A stretch of DNA of 64,000 bases from Flavobacteriaceae bacterium (GTDB lineage Bacteria > Bacteroidota > Bacteroidia > Flavobacteriales > Flavobacteriaceae): assembly GCA_947456955.1 (NCBI GenBank), contig CANGTQ010000001.1, positions 248,001-312,000 on the forward strand, read 5' to 3'. Shown piece after piece: positions 17,507 to 26,213 of the stretch. Position 1 is the stretch's first letter. Each line of letters begins with the position of its first letter. The position numbers were made by a program, and so were the translations under genes. The notes beneath the pieces were generated by a model. It saw nothing but the letters and a program-made list of their open reading frames with translations, did no database searches and was not told the DNA's origin.

Positions 17507-18367
17507 CTATATAGCTTTCACTATTTCAGCAAAAGTACCTTTTTTATCGATAATTTTTAGGTCAAACAATTGATTTTGAATTTTGTTTAACACTTTTTCT
17601 TCTAACGGTTTTTGTGACCATTTGGTTAGTGATAACCATTCCTGTATATCTTCTAATTTTTGATGGTATTTTGAAGCCAAAGTCCTGTCGATACTAGGAA
17701 TATCTCTGAATTCGATGGTGGTATTGTTTATCGTTTCCAATAGTAGCGCTATTGTTTGTTTGTTAGCTTCCAAAAATTCATTTCTTACAGCAATTACAAA
17801 GCAGGACCAAGGCGTTGGGCAGTCGGCAACGCAACGAAAAATTCCTTTATCCACAAGAGGTTTTGTCATAAAACGTTCCCACATAAAGTAATCGGCTGTA
17901 CCTTTAGTTAAAGCTTCAACAGCGCCATCAATAGTGTTTACAATTTCAAATTGAAGTGTTTCCGTATTCCAATTTTGATTTTGAGCATTAACATACGCCA
18001 TCAAATGTGAACCTGAACCATAATGAGAAATAGCTACTTTGGTGTTTTCTAAATCAGCTAATGCATTGTAATTTGAATTGGCTGCTACGTGAATTCCCCA
18101 AATCAATGGACTTTCTACATAAACTTGTACAATTGAACAATCGTTTCCGCCTACGATATCTTTTACAATTCCTTCTGTTAAAATAACAGCAATATCTGTC
18201 TCGCCATTACGAAGCATTTGGCACATTTTTCCAGTACCTTCCGGTATGTCTGTCCACTGCAAATCAATTCCTATTTCCTCAAACTCACCATTTTCAATAC
18301 ATAATTGCCATGGAAGGTTGAAATGTTCAGGAACGCCAACTATTTTTATGGGTTTCATATTTATCAT
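17507..18367 (-). CDS. Solute-binding-protein-like protein without a signal peptide
   Basis: The 286-residue protein has the two-lobe type 2 periplasmic-binding fold of the nitrate/sulfonate/thiamine-precursor group: PIKIVGVPEHFNLPWQLCIE at the start, GTGKMCQMLRNGETDIAVIL, and later GTADYFMWERFMTKPLVDKG. It begins directly with the first beta strand and has no signal peptide or lipobox, and no ABC permease or ATPase gene is nearby. It therefore appears to be cytosolic, either a sensor or an enzyme built on this fold. ATG 18358 is an equally good start. The transglutaminase-like gene follows. Confidence 0.75.
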   Translation of the reverse strand: MINMKPIKIVGVPEHFNLPWQLCIENGEFEEIGIDLQWTDIPEGTGKMCQMLRNGETDIAVILTEGIVKDIVGGNDCSIVQVYVESPLIWGIHVAANSNYNALADLENTKVAISHYGSGSHLMAYVNAQNQNWNTETLQFEIVNTIDGAVEALTKGTADYFMWERFMTKPLVDKGIFRCVADCPTPWSCFVIAVRNEFLEANKQTIALLLETINNTTIEFRDIPSIDRTLASKYHQKLEDIQEWLSLTKWSQKPLEEKVLNKIQNQLFDLKIIDKKGTFAEIVKAI

Positions 18368-18463
18368 TTTAAGAAAATAGAATATAGAGAATAGACTTTT
18401 TTACGTAAATCTCTATATTCTATGTTCTATTCTCCCTACCGGCAGGCAGGTTTTCTCATTTCT
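18368..18463. repeat. Inverted AT-rich repeats with an embedded CCGGCAGGCAGG element
   Basis: Inverted copies of 'agaatatagaga' and 'tctctatattct' face each other around 18373-18421. The stretch 'taccggcaggcagg' at 18438-18451 is an incomplete copy of the palindrome at 19350-19375, sitting inside a second 'tctattct' repeat. It is non-coding. Confidence 0.55.
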
Positions 18464-19330
18464 CTATTCTGCTAATTTCCCCAAAGCATACTGAATCAAA
18501 GCATCCACCGCTTTATAAGGATCGTCACTAAAAGTCCCATTGGCACGATTGGCAATAATAGCGTTTAATGACAAGCAGTTATGACCCAAAAGTTTGCCTA
18601 AACCATAGATAGCCGAAGTTTCCATTTCAAGATTTGCCATTCGCATATCGCCAAATTTGAAGTTATCCATTTTACTATTTAACTCTGAATCCTGAATTGC
18701 CAAGCGCAAAACTCTTCCCTGTGGACCATAAAAGCCACCAGCAGTTCCGGTAATTCCTTTGTGTATTTGGTTACTGTCAAATTTGTTTTTTAGGGTTTCT
18801 GAACAGCTAATTATATACGGTTTTCCTTTTCTCATATCCCAATTGGTATGTTTGATGAACGCATCTTCCATATCATTCTCACAGATGTCATCAATCACAT
18901 AGGACCGAAGCATGTTGTCCAATCCAAGTCCGTATTCACCCATTACAAAACTATCTACAGGAATATCTTCCTGCAAAGAACCTGAAGTTCCGATACGAAC
19001 TATGTTTAAGGAAGTTAAATTCTCTTTTGGCATACGTGTTTTCAAATCGATATTCACCAAAGCGTCCAACTCATTTATGGTTATATCAATATTATCAGGA
19101 CCAATTCCGGTAGACATTACGGTCATTTTTTTGCCTTTGTAATAGCCTGTTTGAGTTTTGAACTCCCGCTTTTGAGTAGAAAATTCGATGCTGTCAAAAA
19201 ACTGGGTTATTTTTTCAACCCTATTTTGATCACCAACGAAGATGATATCATGAGCTATATGTTCAGGTTTCAGGTTTAAGTGATAGACACTACCGTCTGG
19301 GTTAAGTATTAATTCTGAGGATTTTATCAT
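18464..19330 (-). CDS. Nucleoside phosphorylase (uridine-phosphorylase type)
   Basis: The 288-residue protein has the PNP/UDP fold: DIIFVGDQNRVEKI (phosphate site), TVMSTGIGPDNIDITINELD, IVRIGTSGSLQEDIPVDSFV and NLEMETSAIYGLGKLLG (Glu-Met-Glu ribose site). It cleaves a nucleoside with phosphate to a base and ribose-1-phosphate. Uridine specificity is inferred from the overall resemblance and is not proven. It stands between two palindromic-repeat gaps, upstream of the solute-binding-like gene, so any functional link is open. Confidence 0.87.
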   Translation of the reverse strand: MIKSSELILNPDGSVYHLNLKPEHIAHDIIFVGDQNRVEKITQFFDSIEFSTQKREFKTQTGYYKGKKMTVMSTGIGPDNIDITINELDALVNIDLKTRMPKENLTSLNIVRIGTSGSLQEDIPVDSFVMGEYGLGLDNMLRSYVIDDICENDMEDAFIKHTNWDMRKGKPYIISCSETLKNKFDSNQIHKGITGTAGGFYGPQGRVLRLAIQDSELNSKMDNFKFGDMRMANLEMETSAIYGLGKLLGHNCLSLNAIIANRANGTFSDDPYKAVDALIQYALGKLAE

Positions 19331-19349
19331 TATGTTTTGATTAACCGCA

Positions 19350-19375
19350 ACCCTGCCTGCCGGCAGGCAGGGTTC
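19350..19375. repeat. 26-bp perfect palindrome, CCTGCCTGCCGGCAGGCAGG core
   Basis: The core CCTGCCTGCCGGCAGGCAGG extends to AACCC / GGGTT on both sides, giving 26 bases of perfect dyad symmetry. It is embedded in 'attaaccgcaa...gttcgctaagtt', itself like a common flavobacterial intergenic repeat as I remember it. It lies between the SUI1-like and phosphorylase genes. Confidence 0.75.
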
Positions 19376-19433
19376 GCTAAGTTTTATTATTAATTATGTT
19401 TTTAAATTTGTTTATGTTAACTGAACACTGGCT

Positions 19434-19766
19434 TCAACCTCCAACACGCTTTACTTTAAAGCCTTTATCTTTTAAAAGGTTCATTATTTTATCTCGGTAA
19501 TCTCCCTGAATGATAATAGCGCTATCTTTAAAAGTACCACCAACACTCAGTTTGGTTTTTAGTTCTTTGGCTAATAGTTTAAAATCCTCATCACTACCTT
19601 CATAACCTTCAATAATAGTGGTGGCTTTCCCTTTTCGCTTTTCATACTTGCAAATAATTGGTTCTGTCTGGATGAAAAGAGTATGCTCTTTATGCTCAAC
19701 TTCCTCAGGTTCGTTAGAAAGTTGATGCTCTGGAAATAGTTTTTTTAATTGGTCTTGTAAATCCAT
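19434..19766 (-). CDS. SUI1/eIF1-family translation factor
   Basis: From ATG 19766 (MDLQDQLKKLFPEH) the product is 110 residues. An upstream in-frame ATG at 19805 would add 13 hydrophobic residues not expected in this family. The C-terminal two thirds is the SUI1 domain: KGKATTIIEGYEG, LLAKELKTKLSVGGTFKDSA, IIIQGDYRDKIMNLLKDKGF. Bacterial members (YciH type) are thought to influence translation-initiation fidelity. It is cytoplasmic. Confidence 0.92.
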   Translation of the reverse strand: MDLQDQLKKLFPEHQLSNEPEEVEHKEHTLFIQTEPIICKYEKRKGKATTIIEGYEGSDEDFKLLAKELKTKLSVGGTFKDSAIIIQGDYRDKIMNLLKDKGFKVKRVGG

Positions 19767-19968
19767 TTGTATTAATTCTAAAAAAATGAAGTACGAACTA
19801 AACAATCCGTACTTTATTGTTTTCTATTTAAAAAAAGGAGCATTCTAATCTATTTTCTTCAAAATGCAATTACAAATGTAAACATATTTTGAATTTATAA
19901 TAGTAACGACCGCAACAATATTTAGCTTTTATTCGATATTTTGACTGATATAATTTGGGTAAAATGTT

Positions 19969-19976
19969 TACTTTTG
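19969..19976 (+). promoter_or_regulatory. Putative -7 box for the E1 dehydrogenase gene
   Basis: TACTTTTG matches TAnnTTTG and lies 25 bases before the ATG at 20002. TTG triplets upstream are not ideally spaced. Confidence 0.45.
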
Positions 19977-20001
19977 AAAACTTTAAAACTAGAACAAACA
20001 A

Positions 20002-21978
20002 ATGAACTTTGATAGAAAAGAATTATCCAATATTCAATTACTTGAATTATATAAAAGGTTACTAAAACCAAGACTTATAGAAGAAAAAATGCTTATACTT
20101 TTGCGTCAAGGTAAAGTATCCAAATGGTTTTCGGGAATTGGGCAGGAAGCAATCTCTGTTGGTATAACAGCTGCTTTGGATAAAGACGAATACATTTTAC
20201 CAATGCATCGAAATTTAGGTGTTTTTACTGGAAGAGATATTCCGTTACACCGTTTGTTTTCACAATGGCAGGGAAAAAAGACAGGTTTTACAAAAGGCAG
20301 GGACCGTAGTTTTCACTTTGGTACCCAAGAGTTTAATATCATTGGAATGATATCGCATTTGGGTCCACAATTAGGTGTTGCTGACGGCATTGCATTAGCC
20401 AATAAATTAAAGAAAAACGGGAAAATAACAGCAGTTTTCACGGGAGAAGGCGCAACTTCTGAAGGTGATTTTCATGAAGCACTAAATATTGCGGCTGTTT
20501 GGGATTTACCGGTTTTATTTGTGATTGAAAATAATGGTTACGGGCTGTCGACGCCAACTAATGAGCAATACCGCTGTGGGAACCTTGCTGATAAAGGTAT
20601 AGGATATGGCATGCAAAGTGATATCATCGACGGAAATAATATATTAGAAGTTTATACTAAAATAGCGGAGCTGAAAGCCTCTTTGGCTGAAAATCCTAGA
20701 CCTATATTGTTGGAGTTTAAAACCTTTAGAATGCGTGGACACGAAGAGGCGAGTGGAACCAAATATGTTCCTCAGGAGTTAATGGATATGTGGGCTGTTA
20801 AAGATCCGATTGCTAACTACAAAGATTATTTAAAACGTATCAGTGTACTTTCGGATGAAGATGATGCCCAAATAACCAAAGCCATTAAGAATGAAATTGA
20901 TGAGCATTGGGCCATTACACAATCAGAACCGGAAGTAACTGCAAACCTAGAAGAAGAATTAGGTGACGTTTATAAACAGTATGATTTTGAAGAATTTACA
21001 CATTCTGACAAAGTTGAAAATATTCGTGTGGTTGATGCTATTTCAAATGCCTTACGCCAATCCATGGAGCGTCATGACAATTTGGTTATCATGGGACAAG
21101 ATATTGCGGAATATGGTGGCGCTTTTAAAATTACCGATGGTTTTGTAGCCCAGTATGGGAAAGAACGGGTTCGCAATACACCAATTTGTGAAAGTGCGGT
21201 TGTTTCAGCCGGAATGGGATTATCAATTAATGGACATAAAGCGGTTGTTGAAATGCAGTTTGCTGATTTTGTTTCCACAGGATTTAATCCGATTGTGAAT
21301 TTATTGGCCAAACAACATTACCGTTGGAACGAAAAAGCCGATGTGGTAGTGCGTATGCCTTGCGGCGGAGGAACACAAGCCGGACCATTTCACTCGCAAA
21401 CCAATGAAGCTTGGTTTACAAAAACACCGGGACTTAAAGTAGTTTATCCTGCCTTTCCTTATGATGTAAAAGGTTTGTTGAATTCAGCGATTAATGACCC
21501 TAATCCGGTGATGTTCTTTGAGCACAAACAATTATACCGTTCGGTTTACCAAGATGTTCCAACAGATTATTATACTATTCCGTTTGGAAAAGCAGCTTTG
21601 TTAAAAGAAGGAACACAAGTAACCATTATTTCGTTTGGGGCTGGAGTTCATTGGGCATTAGAAACCTTAGAAAAACATCCTGAAATTAGCGCTGATTTGT
21701 TGGATCTACGAACCTTACAACCATTAGACACCGAAGCTATTTTTACCTCGGTAAAGAAAACCAACAAAGTAATAATTCTTCAGGAAGATACCCTTTTTGG
21801 AGGCGTAGCCAGTGATATTTCGGCTATGATAATGGAGCAGTGCTTTGAGCATTTGGATGCGCCGGTAAGAAGAGTAGGAAGTTTGGAAAGTGCTATTCCA
21901 TTTGTAAAAGCGTTAGAAGATCAATATTTGCCAAAGGAACGATTTGAGAAAGAGTTGATTGAGCTATTGGCTTATTAG
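20002..21978 (+). CDS. Branched-chain 2-oxo-acid dehydrogenase E1, alpha and beta subunits fused
   Basis: In this 658-residue cytosolic protein, residues 1-330 form the E1-alpha part, with the thiamine-diphosphate motif around [18 protein letters not shown] and [12 protein letters not shown], and [10 protein letters not shown]. Residues 335-658 form the E1-beta part ([66 protein letters not shown]). It decarboxylates 2-oxo acids from valine, leucine and isoleucine and passes the acyl group to an E2 lipoyl protein encoded elsewhere. The fused form is normal in Bacteroidota. Branched-chain specificity is inferred from the overall resemblance. Confidence 0.92.
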   Translation: MNFDRKELSNIQLLELYKRLLKPRLIEEKMLILLRQGKVSKWFSGIGQEAISVGITAALDKDEYILPMHRNLGVFTGRDIPLHRLFSQWQGKKTGFTKGRDRSFHFGTQEFNIIGMISHLGPQLGVADGIALANKLKKNGKITAVFTGEGATSEGDFHEALNIAAVWDLPVLFVIENNGYGLSTPTNEQYRCGNLADKGIGYGMQSDIIDGNNILEVYTKIAELKASLAENPRPILLEFKTFRMRGHEEASGTKYVPQELMDMWAVKDPIANYKDYLKRISVLSDEDDAQITKAIKNEIDEHWAITQSEPEVTANLEEELGDVYKQYDFEEFTHSDKVENIRVVDAISNALRQSMERHDNLVIMGQDIAEYGGAFKITDGFVAQYGKERVRNTPICESAVVSAGMGLSINGHKAVVEMQFADFVSTGFNPIVNLLAKQHYRWNEKADVVVRMPCGGGTQAGPFHSQTNEAWFTKTPGLKVVYPAFPYDVKGLLNSAINDPNPVMFFEHKQLYRSVYQDVPTDYYTIPFGKAALLKEGTQVTIISFGAGVHWALETLEKHPEISADLLDLRTLQPLDTEAIFTSVKKTNKVIILQEDTLFGGVASDISAMIMEQCFEHLDAPVRRVGSLESAIPFVKALEDQYLPKERFEKELIELLAY

Positions 21979-22015
21979 ATAAATAAAGTGCTACTTTTTG
22001 GCGTTTTTTTATTTT

Positions 22016-23041
22016 TTAATTTAAATGCTTTTCCAGTCTTTCCTGTATTACTTGCAACGGAGAAGAAATAGCATTAACATACTGAAAATTTCCTTCACGC
22101 TGGTTATTTATAGACAGCTGTATTGGGCAAGCTTCACTTTGAATAGCATTTACTTTAAAAGTATTTGTTTTGGAGTCATACACTACATAAGGCGCGCCCG
22201 AAGAACCAAATCTAAAGTAACCTTTAATTAAATAACGTAATCCTTCGAGAGTATAGTTTCCGCCAATACTTTCTTGAAAAATAGCAAAATGTTCTGTAAA
22301 ACCTTCAATTTGGGCTTTGTTCAACAGTTTTCCGATTTCACTGGTAGGGGAACTTTGTAGACAATAATAGTTTTCCTGATTATCTTCTAAAATAGTGTAA
22401 TCTATTTCCAAACTTGGCATAACATCAATGATAGCCTGTGGTGTATTTACCATTTTATACAAAGCAATATCTTCATTATAAAAAGCTTCTACCAATTCAA
22501 CTTCTATTAAAAATGTGTGCCGATTAATACTAGGTTCAGCAAAACAAGTAGTGGCATTAAAATGAACGTTCAATTCCGCATTATTATAAAACAGATTGTT
22601 CTTGAATTGTATCACCAAACAAGGCTTACAAATAGAACGTTCCATCATCGTTTTCCAGCGTGTATCAAAATTGATTTGCTTTAGGGTGTCGATTACTAAC
22701 TGAAAATCATTTGCATTAGTATTATTCCAATATCTTTTTCCGGTTGAAATGTCTAATGGATAACAAGCTTCAAATAGTTTGGCTTGCTCAGGATTCAGAT
22801 AAGGGAATATATCCGTTAAAAAAATACCATTATCAATTGATTTGAAAAGTTTGGCTTCTGCTTTCAGATTATGAGCTACCGAAAGAATAAAACCATTGCC
22901 AATATGAAATGCACAAATATTGTTTTCAAAATGCCTTCTGTGTGGTTCATCTTTATTCTGAATTGACATTATTCGGAAAAGCGGAGAAGTTTGTTCGTTT
23001 GTTAGTTCTAACTGTTTTTGGAGTTTATTATTTTGTATCAT
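22016..23041 (-). CDS. Trypsin-like serine protease domain protein, apparently cytosolic
   Basis: The start chosen is ATG 23041 (MIQNNKLQKQ, 341 residues); an in-frame TTG 51 bases upstream is less likely. The chymotrypsin-fold triad can be read as His57 in GNGFILSVAHNL, Asp191 in NEDIALYKM and Ser281 in FRFGSSGAPYVVYD. The spacing between His and Asp is long because of an insert rich in aromatic residues and Cys (RSICKPCLVIQF). There is no signal peptide or membrane helix. Stand-alone cytosolic proteases of this fold often act on specific targets. It sits alone, convergent with the E1 gene. The family name is unknown to me; the fold call is good. Confidence 0.7.
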   Translation of the reverse strand: MIQNNKLQKQLELTNEQTSPLFRIMSIQNKDEPHRRHFENNICAFHIGNGFILSVAHNLKAEAKLFKSIDNGIFLTDIFPYLNPEQAKLFEACYPLDISTGKRYWNNTNANDFQLVIDTLKQINFDTRWKTMMERSICKPCLVIQFKNNLFYNNAELNVHFNATTCFAEPSINRHTFLIEVELVEAFYNEDIALYKMVNTPQAIIDVMPSLEIDYTILEDNQENYYCLQSSPTSEIGKLLNKAQIEGFTEHFAIFQESIGGNYTLEGLRYLIKGYFRFGSSGAPYVVYDSKTNTFKVNAIQSEACPIQLSINNQREGNFQYVNAISSPLQVIQERLEKHLN

Positions 23042-23092
23042 GGATATTTCAAATGAGTCTGAATTACTATAGAAGGAATTCAAATATAGCAA

Positions 23093-23289
23093 ATAAAGTT
23101 ATGTTTTTTGAGTAAATTAAAAAAGGCAGGATTAACCATTCAGCTCCTATTAATAAGAAATAGTTCATTTCTTGGATTTGGTTACGTATTGTTTGGTCAG
23201 CAATGTTTTTATTACTTATTTACTCTAAAGAAAATGGAAGTTCGTTTAGTTATTTTCAGTTTTAGCAAAATCATTTAAATTAAATAGAT
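23093..23289. other. Intergenic region with a possible gene remnant
   Basis: On the plus strand, reading into 23269, there is a protein-like run FISWIWLRIVWSAMFLLLIY plus SKENGSSFSYFQF and a stop, preceded in frame by a stop and INHSAPINKK. It resembles the tail of a membrane protein, but there is no start codon at a sensible place. I see no other feature here. Confidence 0.25.
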
Positions 23290-25383
23290 TTATTTCTGAT
23301 ACTTTTTATTTTTCAATAAATACGCCGAAGTCTGATAGTACGATATGGTTTCATTTACCAAATCCTCTCTCATTTTTGTCATCGGTTTTTCTTCGTAGAA
23401 TAAATTGAAACCTCGTTTTAGTTTTGGATTGGGTAGAGAAATCAATTGAAACTGTTTTACTTTTTTTACCGGTGAAATAATCGTCAACACATCATCTTTA
23501 ATCAATCCTAAATCTTGATAAGTAGCTATAAAAGCTCTAGGCTTATACTCAGGCGAGAATACATCTTGACCATAAAATTTACTTTGATAACTAAAGTTTA
23601 ATAATCCAAACAACGTAGGCATAATATCAATTTGTGACATTAAAATAGTATCTTCTTTGGCGGTAATAAAACCTGGCGCATAAATCATTGCAGGTATATG
23701 GTATTTATCCATTGGCAATTCAGTCTTTCCGGAACTGGAAGCACAATGATCGGCCAGAATTACAAATACGGTATTCTTAAACCAGGATTGTTTAGAAGCC
23801 ATAGCAAAAAATTGCTTTAAAGCATAGTCTGTATATTTTACACCGCCATCTCTTGATTTAATTTTTGGTGAAATATCAATTTTTCCTTCAGGATACGTAA
23901 ATGGTCTGTGATTACTAACAGTCATGATATGATTGAAGAAAGGCTTTTTTTTCTTGGCTTCGGAATTCATAACTTTAATCGCTTTTGTATACATGTCTTC
24001 ATCGCATACACCCCATATATTTGAAAACGAAATTTCTTCGGGAGCAAATGATTTTTTGTCTATAATATCATAGCCATTTCCGCCAAAAAAGTCGCCCATA
24101 TTATCAAAATAGGCATCACCACCATACATGTATTTTAAAGTATATCCTTTTTGTTTAAAAATACTCCCAGTTGAAAATTTTTCTTTATTATCTGTTCGTT
24201 TCACTACACTTTCGGCAGCACTCGGTGGCAAACACAGCGTTACCGCTTCCAATCCTCTTACAGTTCTGTTACCAACAGCATAGAGATTGGTAAACTGTAA
24301 ACTTTCTTTAGCAATAGAATCAAGAAATGGTGTTAGTTTTTTTTCGTTAGCAAATTCTTTTAAATATTCTGCGCTATAACTTTCAATTGTAATTAAAACC
24401 ACATTTTTTCGAATCGCTGCAGAATCACTTTTTATAGTTCTTAAGGTAGTCTGATTTGAAATGCCTGGTAATTGATTTTTGAGTATGGCGAAAGCTTCAG
24501 CATCGGGCAGTGTTTCATAAAATTTATGATAATCGAGTTCATTAGTCATAAACGCCACATAAAATTTATATAAACCATCGGCTTGTAATTCATTTGTAAA
24601 AACATTAGATGATTTTTCCTGCTCTGCCAAAAACGGAATCACCAGCAGAGAAATAATAAACAAAATAACATAAGTAATCAATCCTTTAATTTTATCTGAA
24701 AAAGAAGGAAGATTGTAAAGAAAAGGTTTTGTGTGTATTACAATAAAATAAGTAAACAAAGCGGTCAGTAATCCGATTCCAGTAAACAAAGGAACAACCG
24801 GATAGGATTCCATAATGTTGCCAATAACCGTATTGGTATATATCAAATAATCAACCGCAATAAAATTATAACGTACGCCAAACTCATTCCAGAAGAAGAA
24901 TTCACTAATGGCATTTTGAACAATTACCAATACAAAAATGAAAATAGCAATGCAATATAAAACCAATCGAATTTGCTTGCGATAGTTAGGGAGAAATAAT
25001 AATAAACCGAATAAAAATGTTTTTAGTGCAATAAAACTAATCCCAACTTCAGGCAATGAACCACCGTATTCATTAAGAATCGTATTAAAAAAGGAAACGT
25101 AAATTAGCAGCGAAAGTAAGCTGCCAAAAATGACATAGCCCCAAGGTTTTTCATATTTTGAATTGGACAAAAACAATAAATACAACCATAAAAAAGCACT
25201 GGCAACAACGAATACAAAAACGTCTGAAAGAAAGCCAAAGCCAAATATTTTAACTATTTCAAGAATCCCAAAACTCGATTGCGTAATAGGATGAAAAAGC
25301 AATACAATTCGAAGTACAACATTAACAATGATAAAAAGTAATAGTAAGTTAACAAAAGGTGAATACTTTTTAAAATAGTCCAT
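23290..25383 (-). CDS. LTA-synthase-type sulfatase-fold phosphotransferase, membrane bound
   Basis: The 697-residue protein has five or so transmembrane helices in residues 10-240 and then an extracytoplasmic sulfatase domain. Diagnostic pieces are KNVVLITIESYSAEYL (metal Glu), the catalytic Thr in VGNRTVRGLEAVTLCLPP, YGGDAYFDNMGDFFGG and VFVILADHCASSSGKTELPM (metal Asp-His). This is the build of lipoteichoic-acid synthases and MdoB-like phosphoglycerol transferases. A Gram-negative host has no LTA, so the probable job is adding phosphoglycerol or phosphoethanolamine-like groups to an envelope glycan or lipid. It is divergent from the two-component genes downstream. Confidence 0.88.
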   Translation of the reverse strand: MDYFKKYSPFVNLLLLFIIVNVVLRIVLLFHPITQSSFGILEIVKIFGFGFLSDVFVFVVASAFLWLYLLFLSNSKYEKPWGYVIFGSLLSLLIYVSFFNTILNEYGGSLPEVGISFIALKTFLFGLLLFLPNYRKQIRLVLYCIAIFIFVLVIVQNAISEFFFWNEFGVRYNFIAVDYLIYTNTVIGNIMESYPVVPLFTGIGLLTALFTYFIVIHTKPFLYNLPSFSDKIKGLITYVILFIISLLVIPFLAEQEKSSNVFTNELQADGLYKFYVAFMTNELDYHKFYETLPDAEAFAILKNQLPGISNQTTLRTIKSDSAAIRKNVVLITIESYSAEYLKEFANEKKLTPFLDSIAKESLQFTNLYAVGNRTVRGLEAVTLCLPPSAAESVVKRTDNKEKFSTGSIFKQKGYTLKYMYGGDAYFDNMGDFFGGNGYDIIDKKSFAPEEISFSNIWGVCDEDMYTKAIKVMNSEAKKKKPFFNHIMTVSNHRPFTYPEGKIDISPKIKSRDGGVKYTDYALKQFFAMASKQSWFKNTVFVILADHCASSSGKTELPMDKYHIPAMIYAPGFITAKEDTILMSQIDIMPTLFGLLNFSYQSKFYGQDVFSPEYKPRAFIATYQDLGLIKDDVLTIISPVKKVKQFQLISLPNPKLKRGFNLFYEEKPMTKMREDLVNETISYYQTSAYLLKNKKYQK

Positions 25384-25492
25384 AAAGTTTTATTTTACAC
25401 AAATTAACTAAATTTAAGCTTCATTACTCTTAGCTTTCGCTTAATTTATTTTAAGCGATAATTAAAATTTGATTAAAATAAAATCGCATTAG

Positions 25493-25521
25493 TTGTAAAT
25501 TTTAAATTAAATTTACCTTTA
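25493..25521 (+). promoter_or_regulatory. Promoter of the response regulator/kinase operon
   Basis: TTG (25493-25495), an 18-base spacer and TACCTTTA (25514-25521) fit the consensus with one mismatch in the -7 box. The regulator ATG is at 25543. Confidence 0.5.
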
Positions 25522-25542
25522 GCAAAAATCTACAAAAATCCA

Positions 25543-26208
25543 ATGAAACACCTACTTATCATAGAAGACGAAGAAGGAATTCTTCAATTTCTTAAACAGG
25601 GATTGGAAGAAGAAAACTATCAAATTTCTTCTGCAACTAATGGTTTGGATGGTTTGACACTTTTCCAGAACGAAAAATTTGATTTAGTACTATTAGACTG
25701 GATGCTTCCTGAAATGACAGGATTAGAGGTTTGCAAAAAAATCAGAGAAACGAATTCAAAAACCCCAATTATTTTTTTAACAGCGAAAGATACAGTTCAA
25801 GAAACTGTTGAGGGTTTGAAAACCGGCGCAAATGATTATATGAAAAAGCCATTCAGTTTTGACGAATTAGTAGAACGAATCAAAGTACAATTGCGTGACA
25901 AAACACAGCAGGAAATACTCACGCTAGGACCAATAGAAATTAACCTCCAAAAACATGCTGTAACGGTCAACAAATGTGACGTTTCTCTAACCCAAAAAGA
26001 GTTTGATTTGTTGACATATTTAGTAAAAAACAAAGGTAATGTTTGTTCTAGAACCCAAATTATTCAGGATGTATGGGACATTCATTTTGATTATGACACC
26101 GGAGTAATTGATGTTTTTATGAATGCCATCCGAAAAAAATTAAACCTCAAAGTTGACGAAGATTATATTAAAACCATTCGCGGTGTGGGCTACATCGCTA
26201 ACGATTAA
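25543..26208 (+). CDS. OmpR-family response regulator
   Basis: The 221-residue protein has a receiver domain (residues 1-115) with the acidic pair in IIEDEEG, the phosphoryl-accepting Asp52 in LLDWMLPEM and the conserved Lys in YMKKPFSF. It is followed by a winged-helix DNA-binding domain (VSLTQKEFDLLTYLVKNKGN, TIRGVGYIA). It is the first gene of a pair with a sensor kinase that starts 5 bases later, and it should be phosphorylated by it. The target genes are unknown; the divergent LTA-synthase-like gene and the downstream membrane protein gene are natural candidates by position only. Confidence 0.93.
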   Translation: MKHLLIIEDEEGILQFLKQGLEEENYQISSATNGLDGLTLFQNEKFDLVLLDWMLPEMTGLEVCKKIRETNSKTPIIFLTAKDTVQETVEGLKTGANDYMKKPFSFDELVERIKVQLRDKTQQEILTLGPIEINLQKHAVTVNKCDVSLTQKEFDLLTYLVKNKGNVCSRTQIIQDVWDIHFDYDTGVIDVFMNAIRKKLNLKVDEDYIKTIRGVGYIAND

Positions 26209-26213
26209 CAAAA

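Noticed and set aside
20963..21148. Open frames inside the E1 dehydrogenase gene
   Set aside because: They lie in other frames of a well-supported gene with continuous family motifs and have no family features of their own.
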